Assembly (NCBI RefSeq): GCF_003332275.1
Contig: NZ_QOVA01000024.1
Coordinates: forward strand, 1 to 59,407
DNA: 59,407 nt
From: Edaphovirga cremea
GTDB taxonomy: Bacteria > Pseudomonadota > Gammaproteobacteria > Enterobacterales > Enterobacteriaceae
Direction of reading: 5' to 3'
Part shown: positions 8,545 through 17,499 of the stretch, one piece after another
Layout of the letters: every line of letters starts with the position of its first letter
Numbering within the stretch: the first letter of the stretch is position 1
Position numbers and translations under genes: made by a program
The notes under the pieces: generated by a model
What the model saw: the letters and a program-made list of their open reading frames with translations, nothing else
What the model was told of the DNA's origin: nothing
Database searches by the model: none

Positions 8545-9077
8545 ATCAGCCTCCTGTTCGTGTATTTTCAAGTCAACATCTTCAAGTGAATATGGCGATG
8601 TTATCAAAAATTTGATCTGCATTTGCTACCGTGTGTGCAGGGACACCTGATGTACCATAATGGTCGACCCTATTATCCTTTTGCCGGGGTCGTTAAGTCA
8701 TTCATTACAAATCCTTATATAGATGACACATAGAAATGTTATTTAACCTGACGATCAATGCTGCTCGAAACTAATACTAGTTCACAAGAGCACCTTGTCA
8801 ACAAATAAACAAACACCCTTTTGCTCTCATATTAAATTCAATTACAACAAGAAGTTAATCAATATATTTTGACGAAAATGCGATTATTATCGTAAATATT
8901 AATATATTTTTGAAAAGACCTCGGATGGTAACTAACCTGGTACGGTATAGCCCCAACATCTTTATCTAGGAATATTCCTATTTTTTATTTACCCTGCTTT
9001 CACTTATCTACACTTTTTTTTCGTAACGGAGCAGTAGAGGATTGTCCCGTTGATTGCCTATTGAGGGAGATTGTACG
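8545..9077. other. AT-rich divergent intergenic region
   Basis: About 530 bp between the dehydrogenase gene and the NTF2-like gene. No ORF with a plausible start, RNA gene or repeat was recognised. It presumably contains both divergent promoters. Confidence 0.4.
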
Positions 9078-9506
9078 GTGAGCAAGCGACAAAAAAGCCT
9101 TCGAATTAATTTAATCTGTGAATACTATCAAAAACTGGCATCACAGGATGTGTCATTGCTGCATCTGTTTTCAGAGGACGTGGTGATTTTTTTCCCTAAA
9201 TTTGGGGTCTCCTATGGCAAGCCATCCCTAACAGATCTGGGAATGAAACTCAGCAACGAACTCGCCCATCTGTACCACGACCCCACCCGCTTCTCTCTCA
9301 TTAGTGAAGGGGATGCCATCGTTGTCGAAGGTCTGATGCATGGGGTAATGCGCAGTGGTGAACGTTGGCCGAAAGAAGGAGAGGATGGCCGCTATTTTTG
9401 TACCGTATTTGAATTTAAGGGCAATCTTATTCAACGAATGCATGTATATCTCGACCCTGACTTTGACCATAAAGATGTCGACAGGGTAAAAAATTATACA
9501 CAATAA
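9078..9506 (+). CDS. NTF2/SnoaL-like fold protein
   Basis: A 142-residue soluble protein with the pattern of the NTF2-like cone fold: helix 1 (LRINLICEYYQKLASQDVSL), a strand pair (LHLFSEDVVIFFPKFGVSYG), helix KPSLTDLGMKLSNEL and the closing beta sheet (YFCTVFEFKGNLIQRMHVYLD). SnoaL-like members are small-molecule enzymes or binding proteins, and the ligand cannot be told from sequence. GTG 9078 is chosen as start because GAGGGAGA (9063-9070) lies at good distance; an in-frame TTG at 9054 has no such signal. It stands between the divergent dehydrogenase gene and the GCS2-type ligase gene, but a 270-bp gap argues against a tight operon with the latter. Confidence 0.7.
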   Translation: MSKRQKSLRINLICEYYQKLASQDVSLLHLFSEDVVIFFPKFGVSYGKPSLTDLGMKLSNELAHLYHDPTRFSLISEGDAIVVEGLMHGVMRSGERWPKEGEDGRYFCTVFEFKGNLIQRMHVYLDPDFDHKDVDRVKNYTQ

Positions 9507-9775
9507 CTTCTTAAATCATCCTGTTACGACGAATTCATTGCATATCAAGTGCATCAAATGCCATGCAGTGGAGGGATTGGTTCGAATTGAGAGAGTGAGC
9601 TATTGTAAGGAACTTACTCCATTAGTAGGTATAATTAGTTATGAGTGGAAAAGGGAGTTGAGAGGATAAAAATTTTGAGGGATTATTTTGTTTAGGGCAA
9701 TGACAATTGCAACTCTCGTCTTCACGTTTGATATCGGGTAAACGGATTTAAAGTTATAGCATGAGAGGTGAACGT

Positions 9776-10915
9776 ATGTCTAAGCTCCCATTTAAATCGT
9801 CGCCCATACATTCCATCGGTACTGAGCTTGAGTTACAATTGATTGATTTGGAAGATTTTGATCTTTCAAGCAAAGGGATTGAGGTAATCAGCAGATATTG
9901 TGATGAGCAACATGTCAAAAAAGAATTGTCATTATCGACCATTGAAATGAGTTCCTCGGTGCATGCAACGCCATTTACCCTTTTTACTGAGTTAAATACC
10001 ATTGCGCGAAATCTCTCAGAAGTCGCCGCATGTTATAATTGCGGGTTGTGTGGCGGAGGTCGGCATATTAGTAATCACTGGACAAATCAAACCATCACCC
10101 CAACCCAGCGTTATCGGGAAATACATCAACGTTACGGTTTTCTGGCAAAATTATCGTGTGTATTCGGCCAGCATATTCATATTGGTGTACGAACAGGTGA
10201 TGATGCTATTTATTTGTGTCATGTACTGACTCCCTATTTACCTCATTTTATAGCGCTCACTGCGTCTTCACCATTTTATCAATCAGAAGACACTCTCTTT
10301 GACAGTTCACGTTTTAGTGCATTGAATTCTTTTTATACGTTTGGCATTATTGATCACACTATTGCAACGTGGAATGATTTTAGCGACTATGTTGAAGCGG
10401 CAATCAGACTGGGGGTAATAAAATGTCTAAAAGATATTTATTGGGAAGTCAGACCAAAACCAGAGTTCGGTACCATTGAAATTCGTGTTTGCGATACACC
10501 TCTGACGTTGCTTCATGCGGCAATGGTGTGTGGTTATGCGCAACTACTCGTGAAGCATGTACTGAAAAAAAGAGTGCCAATAGAGTCCGTATATACATCT
10601 TTTGTCAATTCAAATACCTTCAATGCCCAACGGTATGGATTCAAGGCAGACTATATTGACAGCACCAGAGCGATAAAAACGACGCTTAAATCTCATATGG
10701 AAGAAACATTTAATAATATATGGCAAGACGCAGATGCTTATGAAAAAAAAGTATTACGATATTTCAAAGTTTATCTCGACCATGCCGTTAATGATGCCGA
10801 TTTTCTGCGTGGTATGGCACATCAGGGCATGAGCGAATCAAGCATTGTCAGAACCATGATGAATTTGTTTATACTCCCTGACTATATTGGAAGTAAGGGT
10901 AATACACCTCAGTAA
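9776..10915 (+). CDS. GCS2/YbdK-type carboxylate-amine ligase
   Basis: The 379-residue product belongs to the glutamate-cysteine ligase 2 family. It shows the N-terminal metal/ATP-binding region SIGTELELQLIDLE, the strand KKELSLSTIEMSSSVH, GGGRHISNHW (this family usually has a G-T-H-P-like loop here), the central FGQHIHIGVRTGDDAI and the glutamate-containing stretch EVRPKPEFGTIEIRVCDTP. YbdK-type proteins form a gamma-glutamyl-type amide bond with ATP, weakly making gamma-glutamylcysteine; their physiological substrates are mostly unknown. ATG 9776 is preferred because AGAGGTG precedes it; an upstream ATG (9761) is in frame. No partner gene is adjacent, and 640 bp separate it from the large sugar gene downstream. 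Confidence 0.85.
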   Translation: MSKLPFKSSPIHSIGTELELQLIDLEDFDLSSKGIEVISRYCDEQHVKKELSLSTIEMSSSVHATPFTLFTELNTIARNLSEVAACYNCGLCGGGRHISNHWTNQTITPTQRYREIHQRYGFLAKLSCVFGQHIHIGVRTGDDAIYLCHVLTPYLPHFIALTASSPFYQSEDTLFDSSRFSALNSFYTFGIIDHTIATWNDFSDYVEAAIRLGVIKCLKDIYWEVRPKPEFGTIEIRVCDTPLTLLHAAMVCGYAQLLVKHVLKKRVPIESVYTSFVNSNTFNAQRYGFKADYIDSTRAIKTTLKSHMEETFNNIWQDADAYEKKVLRYFKVYLDHAVNDADFLRGMAHQGMSESSIVRTMMNLFILPDYIGSKGNTPQ

Positions 10916-11555
10916 GGCATATCATTATGATTATTTTTCGAAAGGCGTGAAATTAATTTTTTAGAGTGGAGTTTTAAATAATCTAAGCAGCCCCTTTAAA
11001 TAATATTTATCGCCTTGCATAAAAGCCCAGGGAAGCGGTAATTATTACCCTGCGTATAACATATTCCACTGATTTTTATCCTTAAAAATAATGCAATCTT
11101 TTTTACACCTCTAATGAGAGTGTATTTAATAATAAATTTACTTATAACTTTTTGAGATATGGCACATTAAATCACACTAGGAAAATTCTTAAAAAAATAT
11201 CGAAAGTCAGCATTATGACTATTATTTATTTATGGCTATTATTTATTCTGAAGAGGTTTTTTAGCTGAGATATTCCCCAAAAACATATGATGAAAATTTG
11301 ATACATAATTTATCAAAGATATAAACTATTCAAGCCCATGCGCCAGTTTTCACAAGAACTTTAGACCTAAAATTATCCTCATATGAGTTGAGGAGATTAA
11401 TCAATGAAATATTTTGAATTTCTTACGTAACGTCTTCTGATTTTTTATTAAGGTAAAAATTGACGTGCTTCGTTGATATGTCTTGTGCGTCTTATTATCA
11501 ACAATACAAGCAAGGTAAACGCGATCCCACCCCAAGAATTAATAGCGGAGATGCA
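10916..11555. other. AT-rich intergenic region before the three-module sugar gene
   Basis: About 640 bp, strongly AT-rich, without a convincing ORF. A short direct repeat of the form TATTATTTATTT occurs near 11219-11246. In-frame alternative starts of the downstream gene (TTG 11460, ATG 11478) fall inside it. It is probably the regulatory region of the downstream gene; I could not identify a specific binding site. Confidence 0.4.
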
Positions 11556-14500
11556 ATGGCTCCTTTTAAAACGTTCTGGCAGGCAGGTTATGAGGGAGCA
11601 GATCATCGTAACCGATTGGGCGAGTCACTCTCGATGAATGAAGCAACAGGTCATATTGAACGTGTACGGGAAGATTATAAGGCACTCAAGTCTTTCAATA
11701 TTTCCACTGTACGTGAAAGCGTTGGATGGCGTTTGGTCGAAGGCAGCAAGGGATATGATTTTTCTTCCGTCGCCGCAAGAATGGAAGCAGCCAATGAAAC
11801 TGGTATTCAAATTTGCTGGACGGTTTGCCATTACGGCTGGCCCGAGGACATAGATATTTTTGCAACAGATTTTGCTCCTCGATTCGCCCGTTTGTGCGGT
11901 GCGCTGGCCCGTTTTCTGCTGCCCTTTTATGTTGAACCGCCAGTCTATTCACCGGTGAATGAAATATCTTTTACAAGTTGGGGGATATCGGTGGGGCTGT
12001 TTCCTTGCTCGGAGCTGTCCAGTGAGCAGAGCGGGGAAGAGAGTAAACGACAACTGGTTCGTGCAAGCATCGCCGCCAGTGAAGCTATTTGGTCATCAGA
12101 TCCGCGCGCACGCATTTTACACTGTGATCCGATCATTCATATGGTCCCTCCAGATAACAGCCCTGAATGGAGGCAAAACGTCCTGAACTGGCATAACGCC
12201 CAATTTCAGTCATGGGACATGCTGTCGGGAAAACTGGAACCGGAATTGGGGGGTGCACCGCGTTACCTGGATCTTATTGGAGCCAATTATTACCACGATA
12301 ATCAGTGGGAAAGCGGGAGCAATCAACGTTTGTGGTGGCATTTGGGTGACAACCGCCGCAGACCCCTGCATGAAATGTTGCTCGAACTTTACCATCGTTA
12401 TCAGCGCCCGATCCTGCTGGCAGAAACCAGCCATGTGGGTAGTGGACGAGGGGCCTGGATTGGTCAGATTGCAGCTGATGTTGCACAAGCACAAATAGCA
12501 GGCGTCGATGTGTTGGGTATTTGTCTCTATCCCGCAATAGATCGCCCTGACTGGGAAGATGCGAGCGTCTGGAATCGCAGTGGGCTATGGGATCTCGACC
12601 GGAAAGGACCTGATCCACTGGCTCGAAAACTGGATTCCACCTATGCCGCCGCCCTCTTGCGGGCGCAGCATATTCTGGATCTTTTCCAAACCCGATTCTG
12701 TAAACCGACATACGCCGAGGAAAGCACTTATATCATGAAAAATTTATATGTTTTTAGCCATTTGCGTTGGGATTTTGTATTTCAACGCCCCCAACATTTG
12801 CTGACTCGTCTGGCTCAACATTATCGGATTGTCTTCATTGAAGAACCTGTTTTCGACCCGCAACCAGCAGGATTGTCTATCACCCAGCCAGCACCGAATA
12901 TATCCGTTGTCAGGCCACATACCCCCTCGCAGGAGGCCGGTTTTCATGATGGGCAAATAGCGCATTTACACCCTCTGATTGCAGAGTTGATCGCCGAAAA
13001 TGACGCACCGATAGTCTGGTTCTATACCCCGATGGCATTACCCTTGCTGTCGGCGTTCAATCCTTCCCTCGTTGTTTATGACTGCATGGATGAACTCGCC
13101 GCCTTCGAAAAAGCACCCAGACAATTGTTACAGCGGGAATCAGCCCTGCTCGCCCGTGCCGATCTGCTATTTACCGGAGGCCCCAGTCTGTATGCCGCCA
13201 AAGTAGGTCGGCACCATAATATCCACTGTTTCCCAAGTAGCGTCGATGCGATCCACTTCGAGCAAGCGTTGGATAGAACCAACGATCACCCGCTCCAGCA
13301 GGCATTGGCGCACCCACGCCTGGGTTACTGTGGGGTTATTGATGAACGCATGGATCTCAATTTACTTGCCGCGTTGGCCGATGCACATCCGCACTGGCAA
13401 CTGGTGATGGTAGGACCGGTGGTGAAAATCGATCATGCTCTCCTGCCGAAACGAGCGAATATCCATTACTTCGGAATGCAACCTTATCAGGCTTTACCTC
13501 AGTTCCTTGCCGGGTGGGATGTCTGTCTGATGCCGTTTGCACTGAATGCTTCAACCCGTTTTATCAGCCCGACCAAAGTGCTTGAATACATGGCCGCACG
13601 GTTGCCTATTGTCAGTACCGCCATTACGGATGTAGTGAAACCTTATGGGCATGTGGTTGCCATTGGTCACGATCACGTTGGTTTCATTGGCGCTTGTGAA
13701 GACGCATTAGCGATGTCATCAGAAGCCCGACAGGAGCAGCACTATCAAATGAAAGCTGTCGTTGATGGGACATCATGGGACACCACTGCGAAGAAAATGC
13801 ATTCATTGGTAGAAAAAGCGCTCACCCTCTGCGCATTGCAGAATGACGTAACCACACCGGTAATGGAGGCAACCTATCAAGGTTCGCAGAAAAAGCCGAT
13901 GTTGCGGCTCATGCCTCCACACTCAAAAAGCGTCTTGTCCGCACAATGTCTGATATTAGGTGCGGGTCCGACCGGACTCAGCGCCGCGTATCATTATGGC
14001 TCTGATGCCGTATTGCTTGAACGCAACGAGACAGTGGGTGGATGGTGCCGTTCAATAGAAGATCAGGGTTTCACCTTCGATTATGCAGGACATATCATGT
14101 TTTCCAATGATCCTTATGTCCTTGAGCTGTATGACATGCTGTTGGGAGAAAATATTCACTGGCAGGCGCGCGAGGCCTGGATTTATACCGATGGCATTTT
14201 TACCCGCTATCCATTCCAGGGAGCACTCTACGGTTTGCCTCCGATTGTGATCAAAGAATGCATTCTTGGCGCGATAGAAGCACGCTATGGACTCATGGCA
14301 ATAACGGGTAACCTCCCGCAATCCCCACGAGCGAAAGGGGAAGTACGCAATAGCCACCGGGTTTCCAATGACATAATGCCCGATAAAAGTATCTCCAATG
14401 ACGGCAAAGCCCGGACAGACTGCTGTGCGGATGGATCGGTTCCTGACAGTCCTGAACAGCAACTGGGGCTGACGGAAAACCAGCCGGATAATTTCGAGCA

Positions 14501-15434
14501 CTTCATCTATCAAACCTGGGGAGCAGGCATCGCGAAGCATTTCGCTATTCCCTACAATAAAAAACTATGGACAATCCCGCTTACGGACATGGAGACCTCA
14601 TGGCTTGGCGGACGGGTTCCGCTCCCCGATCTGGCGCAAATTATTGAAGGGGCCCTGGAGCCGACAGGAAAACCAATGGGGCCGAATGCCCGTTTTGGCT
14701 ACCCACTTCAAGGTGGTTTTCAGGCGCTGATGTCTGGTTTCCTGCCGCATATCGAAGGCACCGTTGAGACGCAAGCGGAGGTGATACAACTACTTCCCCG
14801 TGAACATATCGCCGTGTTGGCCGATGGCAGGCAATATCGTTATGAGCAGATGATCAGCACGATGCCATTGCCGGAACTTATTCGTTTGATGGGGGATGAC
14901 GTGCCAGCGGAAGTCAGGGCTGCCGCAAATGGTTTACGTCACATCTCAGTCCGATGTGTAAACCTGGGAATTGGGCGCGCAAATTTGACAGACAAACACT
15001 GGATTTATTATCCGGGAAGTACCATTTTCCATCGTATTTTCGTGCAGGGAAATACCAGTCCCGCATGCAATCCCCCCGGTGGCTGTGGCCTGACGTGCGA
15101 GATAAGTTATTCCCCGATGAAGCCGCTGCCTGTCGACGGACAGGAACTCATTGATCGTTGTATTGCTGAGTGCATCTCTGTTGGCATATTTACGGCAGAG
15201 GATCCGATCATCACATCGAACCAAATCGACATTCCCTATGCCTACGTGGTGTACGATCATAGCCGCACGGAAAATGTTGAAATAGTCCGCCAATGGCTCT
15301 TGCGACAGGATATTCTATTGTCGGGACGGTACAGTGAATGGGAATATTACAATTCTGATCATGCGTTTCTGGCCGGAAAATCAGCGGCTGAAAAAGTAAA
15401 ATATCGTCTGCTTCGACAGGGTTCCGGCGCGTGA
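11556..15434 (+). CDS. Three-module protein: GH1-like glycosidase, GT4-type glycosyltransferase, UDP-galactopyranose-mutase-like flavoprotein
   Basis: One uninterrupted frame encodes 1292 residues in three parts. Residues 1-390 resemble a compact family 1 glycosidase barrel: it starts FWQAGYEGADHRNRLG, has the acid/base glutamate in SPVNEISF (Glu136) and a nucleophile candidate in LLAETSHVG (Glu290). Residues 394-780, beginning MKNLYVFSHLRWDFVFQRPQ, look like a GT-B glycosyltransferase with the nucleotide-sugar motif STRFISPTKVLEYMAARLP (near 666). Residues 795-1290 carry the FAD-binding LILGAGPTGLSAAYHYG (about 799), then FDYAGHIMFS (about 844) and AIPYNKKLWT, as in UDP-galactopyranose mutases. 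The mutase-like part has an unusual polar insert at about 917-978. Start choice: ATG 11556 has GGAG at good spacing and homology begins there; TTG 11460 also has an AAGG. The product and sugar are unknown. Confidence 0.8.
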   Translation: MAPFKTFWQAGYEGADHRNRLGESLSMNEATGHIERVREDYKALKSFNISTVRESVGWRLVEGSKGYDFSSVAARMEAANETGIQICWTVCHYGWPEDIDIFATDFAPRFARLCGALARFLLPFYVEPPVYSPVNEISFTSWGISVGLFPCSELSSEQSGEESKRQLVRASIAASEAIWSSDPRARILHCDPIIHMVPPDNSPEWRQNVLNWHNAQFQSWDMLSGKLEPELGGAPRYLDLIGANYYHDNQWESGSNQRLWWHLGDNRRRPLHEMLLELYHRYQRPILLAETSHVGSGRGAWIGQIAADVAQAQIAGVDVLGICLYPAIDRPDWEDASVWNRSGLWDLDRKGPDPLARKLDSTYAAALLRAQHILDLFQTRFCKPTYAEESTYIMKNLYVFSHLRWDFVFQRPQHLLTRLAQHYRIVFIEEPVFDPQPAGLSITQPAPNISVVRPHTPSQEAGFHDGQIAHLHPLIAELIAENDAPIVWFYTPMALPLLSAFNPSLVVYDCMDELAAFEKAPRQLLQRESALLARADLLFTGGPSLYAAKVGRHHNIHCFPSSVDAIHFEQALDRTNDHPLQQALAHPRLGYCGVIDERMDLNLLAALADAHPHWQLVMVGPVVKIDHALLPKRANIHYFGMQPYQALPQFLAGWDVCLMPFALNASTRFISPTKVLEYMAARLPIVSTAITDVVKPYGHVVAIGHDHVGFIGACEDALAMSSEARQEQHYQMKAVVDGTSWDTTAKKMHSLVEKALTLCALQNDVTTPVMEATYQGSQKKPMLRLMPPHSKSVLSAQCLILGAGPTGLSAAYHYGSDAVLLERNETVGGWCRSIEDQGFTFDYAGHIMFSNDPYVLELYDMLLGENIHWQAREAWIYTDGIFTRYPFQGALYGLPPIVIKECILGAIEARYGLMAITGNLPQSPRAKGEVRNSHRVSNDIMPDKSISNDGKARTDCCADGSVPDSPEQQLGLTENQPDNFEHFIYQTWGAGIAKHFAIPYNKKLWTIPLTDMETSWLGGRVPLPDLAQIIEGALEPTGKPMGPNARFGYPLQGGFQALMSGFLPHIEGTVETQAEVIQLLPREHIAVLADGRQYRYEQMISTMPLPELIRLMGDDVPAEVRAAANGLRHISVRCVNLGIGRANLTDKHWIYYPGSTIFHRIFVQGNTSPACNPPGGCGLTCEISYSPMKPLPVDGQELIDRCIAECISVGIFTAEDPIITSNQIDIPYAYVVYDHSRTENVEIVRQWLLRQDILLSGRYSEWEYYNSDHAFLAGKSAAEKVKYRLLRQGSGA

Positions 15435-15723
15435 GGGACTTACCGCGAAGACAAATCCCGTTATTAAAAGAGGTTTGATGCTTATCGTGAGTTCCCAACC
15501 CGATGAGTATCAAACCCCCAAAGGGGATGTTTTTCGGCGTGAAGTGCTTCCACTTGAATTCGTTATGGGTCATTTTGGTTCACGGGGCGTGATGAGAAAC
15601 GACCCGTGTGAGCGTCGTCTGCTTTTTTTTGCAACAAGCCCATTTCAAACGATAAGAATTAATAATAAATTACTCAATAGGCACAAGAATGTGCTTTTAC
15701 CAAAATATAGGGAAGTGCGTGTA

Positions 15724-16395
15724 ATGATGAAAAAAATAGCTCTGGGATCGACATTGGTGATTGCGACGCTGCTCAATGGCTGCGCCACTGAATCTTCTCG
15801 CTCACTGGAAGTCGCTAAAGTTGCGTCTTATGGCACGCAATATCAAGGTCAGCGTAGCCCTATTTCGGTTGGCAAGTTTGATAATCGCTCAAGCTATATG
15901 AGTGGTATCTTTTCGGATGGGCTTGATCGTCTGGGGAATCAATCCAAGACCATTCTTATCACCCATTTACAACAAACCGGGCGCTTTAATGTGTTAGATC
16001 GCGCCAATATGGCTGAGATAAAAGAAGAAGCTGGTATCAAAGGGCAGTCGCAGCAACTTAAAGGCGCTAACTACGTCATTACGGGTGACGTGACGGAATT
16101 TGGCCGTAAAGAGGTTGGAGATCATCAGCTATTTGGTATTTTGGGGCGTGGAAAATCGCAGATTGCCTATGCCAAAGTGAACCTGAACGTGGTCAACGTA
16201 CAAACGTCAGAGGTCGTGTTCTCTTCTCAGGGTGCGGGTGAATATGAGCTTTCCAATCGTGAGGTCATCGGGTTTGGCGGCACGGCGAGTTATGATTCGA
16301 CATTGAACGGAAAAGTGCTGGATTTGGCAATCCGTGAAGCAGTGAATAATCTGGTTACCGGGATTGAAAGCGGAGCATGGCGACCTGCCAACTAA
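15724..16395 (+). CDS. CsgG/HfaB-family outer-membrane lipoprotein
   Basis: A 223-residue lipoprotein: signal peptide MMKKIALGSTLVIATLLNGC with the lipobox LNGC, then a CsgG-like domain (ISVGKFDNRSSYMSGIFSDG, HLQQTGRFNVLDRANM, GANYVITGDVTEFG, YAKVNLNVVNVQTSEVVFS). CsgG proteins oligomerise as outer-membrane pores for export of extracellular proteins such as curli. Here it is the first of three lipoprotein genes (with DUF4810 and DUF799 products), a known gene trio of unclear function that is separate from the curli operons. ATG 15724 is chosen because the signal peptide starts there; an upstream open stretch to 15475 is not protein-like. The 290-bp gap to the three-module sugar gene contains a short G/C hairpin near 15514-15525. 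Confidence 0.9.
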   Translation: MMKKIALGSTLVIATLLNGCATESSRSLEVAKVASYGTQYQGQRSPISVGKFDNRSSYMSGIFSDGLDRLGNQSKTILITHLQQTGRFNVLDRANMAEIKEEAGIKGQSQQLKGANYVITGDVTEFGRKEVGDHQLFGILGRGKSQIAYAKVNLNVVNVQTSEVVFSSQGAGEYELSNREVIGFGGTASYDSTLNGKVLDLAIREAVNNLVTGIESGAWRPAN

Positions 16396-16416
16396 TAACC
16401 AAGGATAGGTTTAAGA

Positions 16417-16776
16417 ATGAAATTTCCACACAAAATCAGTGTGCTATTAGCGACTGCCTTATTGGTGGGCTGCGTTGATACACCGAAACCCATGTACAAC
16501 TGGGATAAATATCAGTCTGTGGTTTATCAATACTATAAATCCGACGATACCAGCCCAATGCAACAGATCGGCGAGTTGAAAGAAAGCATAGAAAAATCAA
16601 ATGCAAGCAATCAGCAAGTGCCTCCAGGATTACATGCCCATCTGGGAATGCTCTATGCCAATACCGGTCATATTGATCTCGCCATGGCAGAATTCAACAC
16701 GGAAAAAACCAAATTTCCGGAATCCGCGCCGTTTATGGACTATCTGACCAGCAAAAATAAGGATACCTTTAAATGA
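16417..16776 (+). CDS. DUF4810 lipoprotein
   Basis: The 119-residue product has a lipoprotein signal peptide ending LLVGC and a short TPR-like helical domain (VVYQYYKSDDTSPMQQIGEL, then PPGLHAHLGMLYANTGHIDL and MAEFNTEKTKFPESAPFMD), as expected of DUF4810. It lies 21 bp after the CsgG-family gene and its stop overlaps the next start by 4 bp (ATGA), so the three genes are clearly one operon. Its likely place is the periplasmic face of the outer membrane as partner of the CsgG-like protein. The biochemical role of the family is not established as far as I know. Confidence 0.9.
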   Translation: MKFPHKISVLLATALLVGCVDTPKPMYNWDKYQSVVYQYYKSDDTSPMQQIGELKESIEKSNASNQQVPPGLHAHLGMLYANTGHIDLAMAEFNTEKTKFPESAPFMDYLTSKNKDTFK

Positions 16777-17429
16777 AACCTATTTTTGCTCTCTTTACCC
16801 TCATTGCTGCGTTATTGCTGACGGGGTGTGTCAAACCCGTTCAGCATGACTATTCTGCATTCAAACAAAGTAAACCGAGAAGTATTCTGGTTCTCTTACC
16901 GCAAAACTCATCACCTGAAGTCGAAGCCAGTCATGGCTTATTATCTCAGGTGACATTACCGTTGGCCGAGGCGGGTTACTACGTTTTCCCGGTGGCGGTG
17001 GTAGAAGAAACCTTTAAACAAAACGGTGTGACTAACGCGAACGACATCAATGCGGTTAGCCTGACAAAACTACACCAGATTTTTGGTGCAGATGCCGTAT
17101 TATATCTGACGGTGAGTCAATATGGGACGTCTTATAAGGTTATTACCAGCGACACGCGGGTTACCGCCAGCGCCAAGTTGGTTGATCTCAGAGATGGGAA
17201 ATTGTTGTGGAGCGGATCGGCAACGGCCTCAAGTACTGAGAATGACTCAAATTCCGGTGATTTATGGAGCATGTTGATCGTTGCTATGGTTAAGCAGATT
17301 GGTAACAGCCTAGCCGACAAGAGCCACGATATTGCCGGTAAAACCAGCTACAGATTACTTTCTGCTGGCACACCCAATGGCATTCTGTATGGCCCACGCT
17401 CACTGAAATACGGTAAAGATGCGCAATAA
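16773..17429 (+). CDS. DUF799 (GNA1162-type) lipoprotein
   Basis: A 218-residue lipoprotein with signal peptide MKPIFALFTLIAALLLTGC and a DUF799 domain: RSILVLLPQNSSPEVEASHG, LTKLHQIFGADAVLYLTVSQYG, ASAKLVDLRDGKLLWSGSA. The family includes neisserial GNA1162, a putative outer-membrane lipoprotein with a fold reminiscent of TolB/CsgG-type modules. It is the last gene of the CsgG-DUF4810-DUF799 operon, overlapping the preceding gene by 4 bp. A hairpin at 17463-17499 ends the operon. The genes may form a small secretion or envelope-assembly complex; no substrate gene is obvious nearby except the large sugar-active protein upstream. Confidence 0.9.
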   Translation: MKPIFALFTLIAALLLTGCVKPVQHDYSAFKQSKPRSILVLLPQNSSPEVEASHGLLSQVTLPLAEAGYYVFPVAVVEETFKQNGVTNANDINAVSLTKLHQIFGADAVLYLTVSQYGTSYKVITSDTRVTASAKLVDLRDGKLLWSGSATASSTENDSNSGDLWSMLIVAMVKQIGNSLADKSHDIAGKTSYRLLSAGTPNGILYGPRSLKYGKDAQ

Positions 17430-17462
17430 ATAAACCGGCGAGATGCGGTTCTATTCGCGCTG

Positions 17463-17499
17463 AATCCCCCTGATGATTTAGTTAATCGTTGGGGGGATT
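17463..17499. terminator. Hairpin between convergent genes
   Basis: AATCCCCC (17463-17470) pairs with GGGGGATT (17492-17499) around a 21-base loop that itself contains GATT/AATC. It lies 33 bp after the DUF799 stop codon and ends at the stop of the convergent P-loop gene. A T stretch is weak on the plus strand (TTT). Confidence 0.6.

Noticed and set aside
11460-11555. TTG 11460 or ATG 11478 as the start of the three-module sugar gene
   Set aside because: TTG 11460 has an AAGG at fair spacing, so it is not excluded, but the extra residues look unlike the glycosidase family and ATG 11556 has a better site where similarity begins.
15513-15532. Terminator after the three-module sugar gene
   Set aside because: A CCCC/GGGG hairpin followed by T residues exists near 15514-15532, but the stem is only four to five pairs, too weak to call.
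15475-15723. In-frame extension upstream of the CsgG-family gene
   Set aside because: The stretch has no family similarity, and the signal peptide with lipobox starts at ATG 15724.
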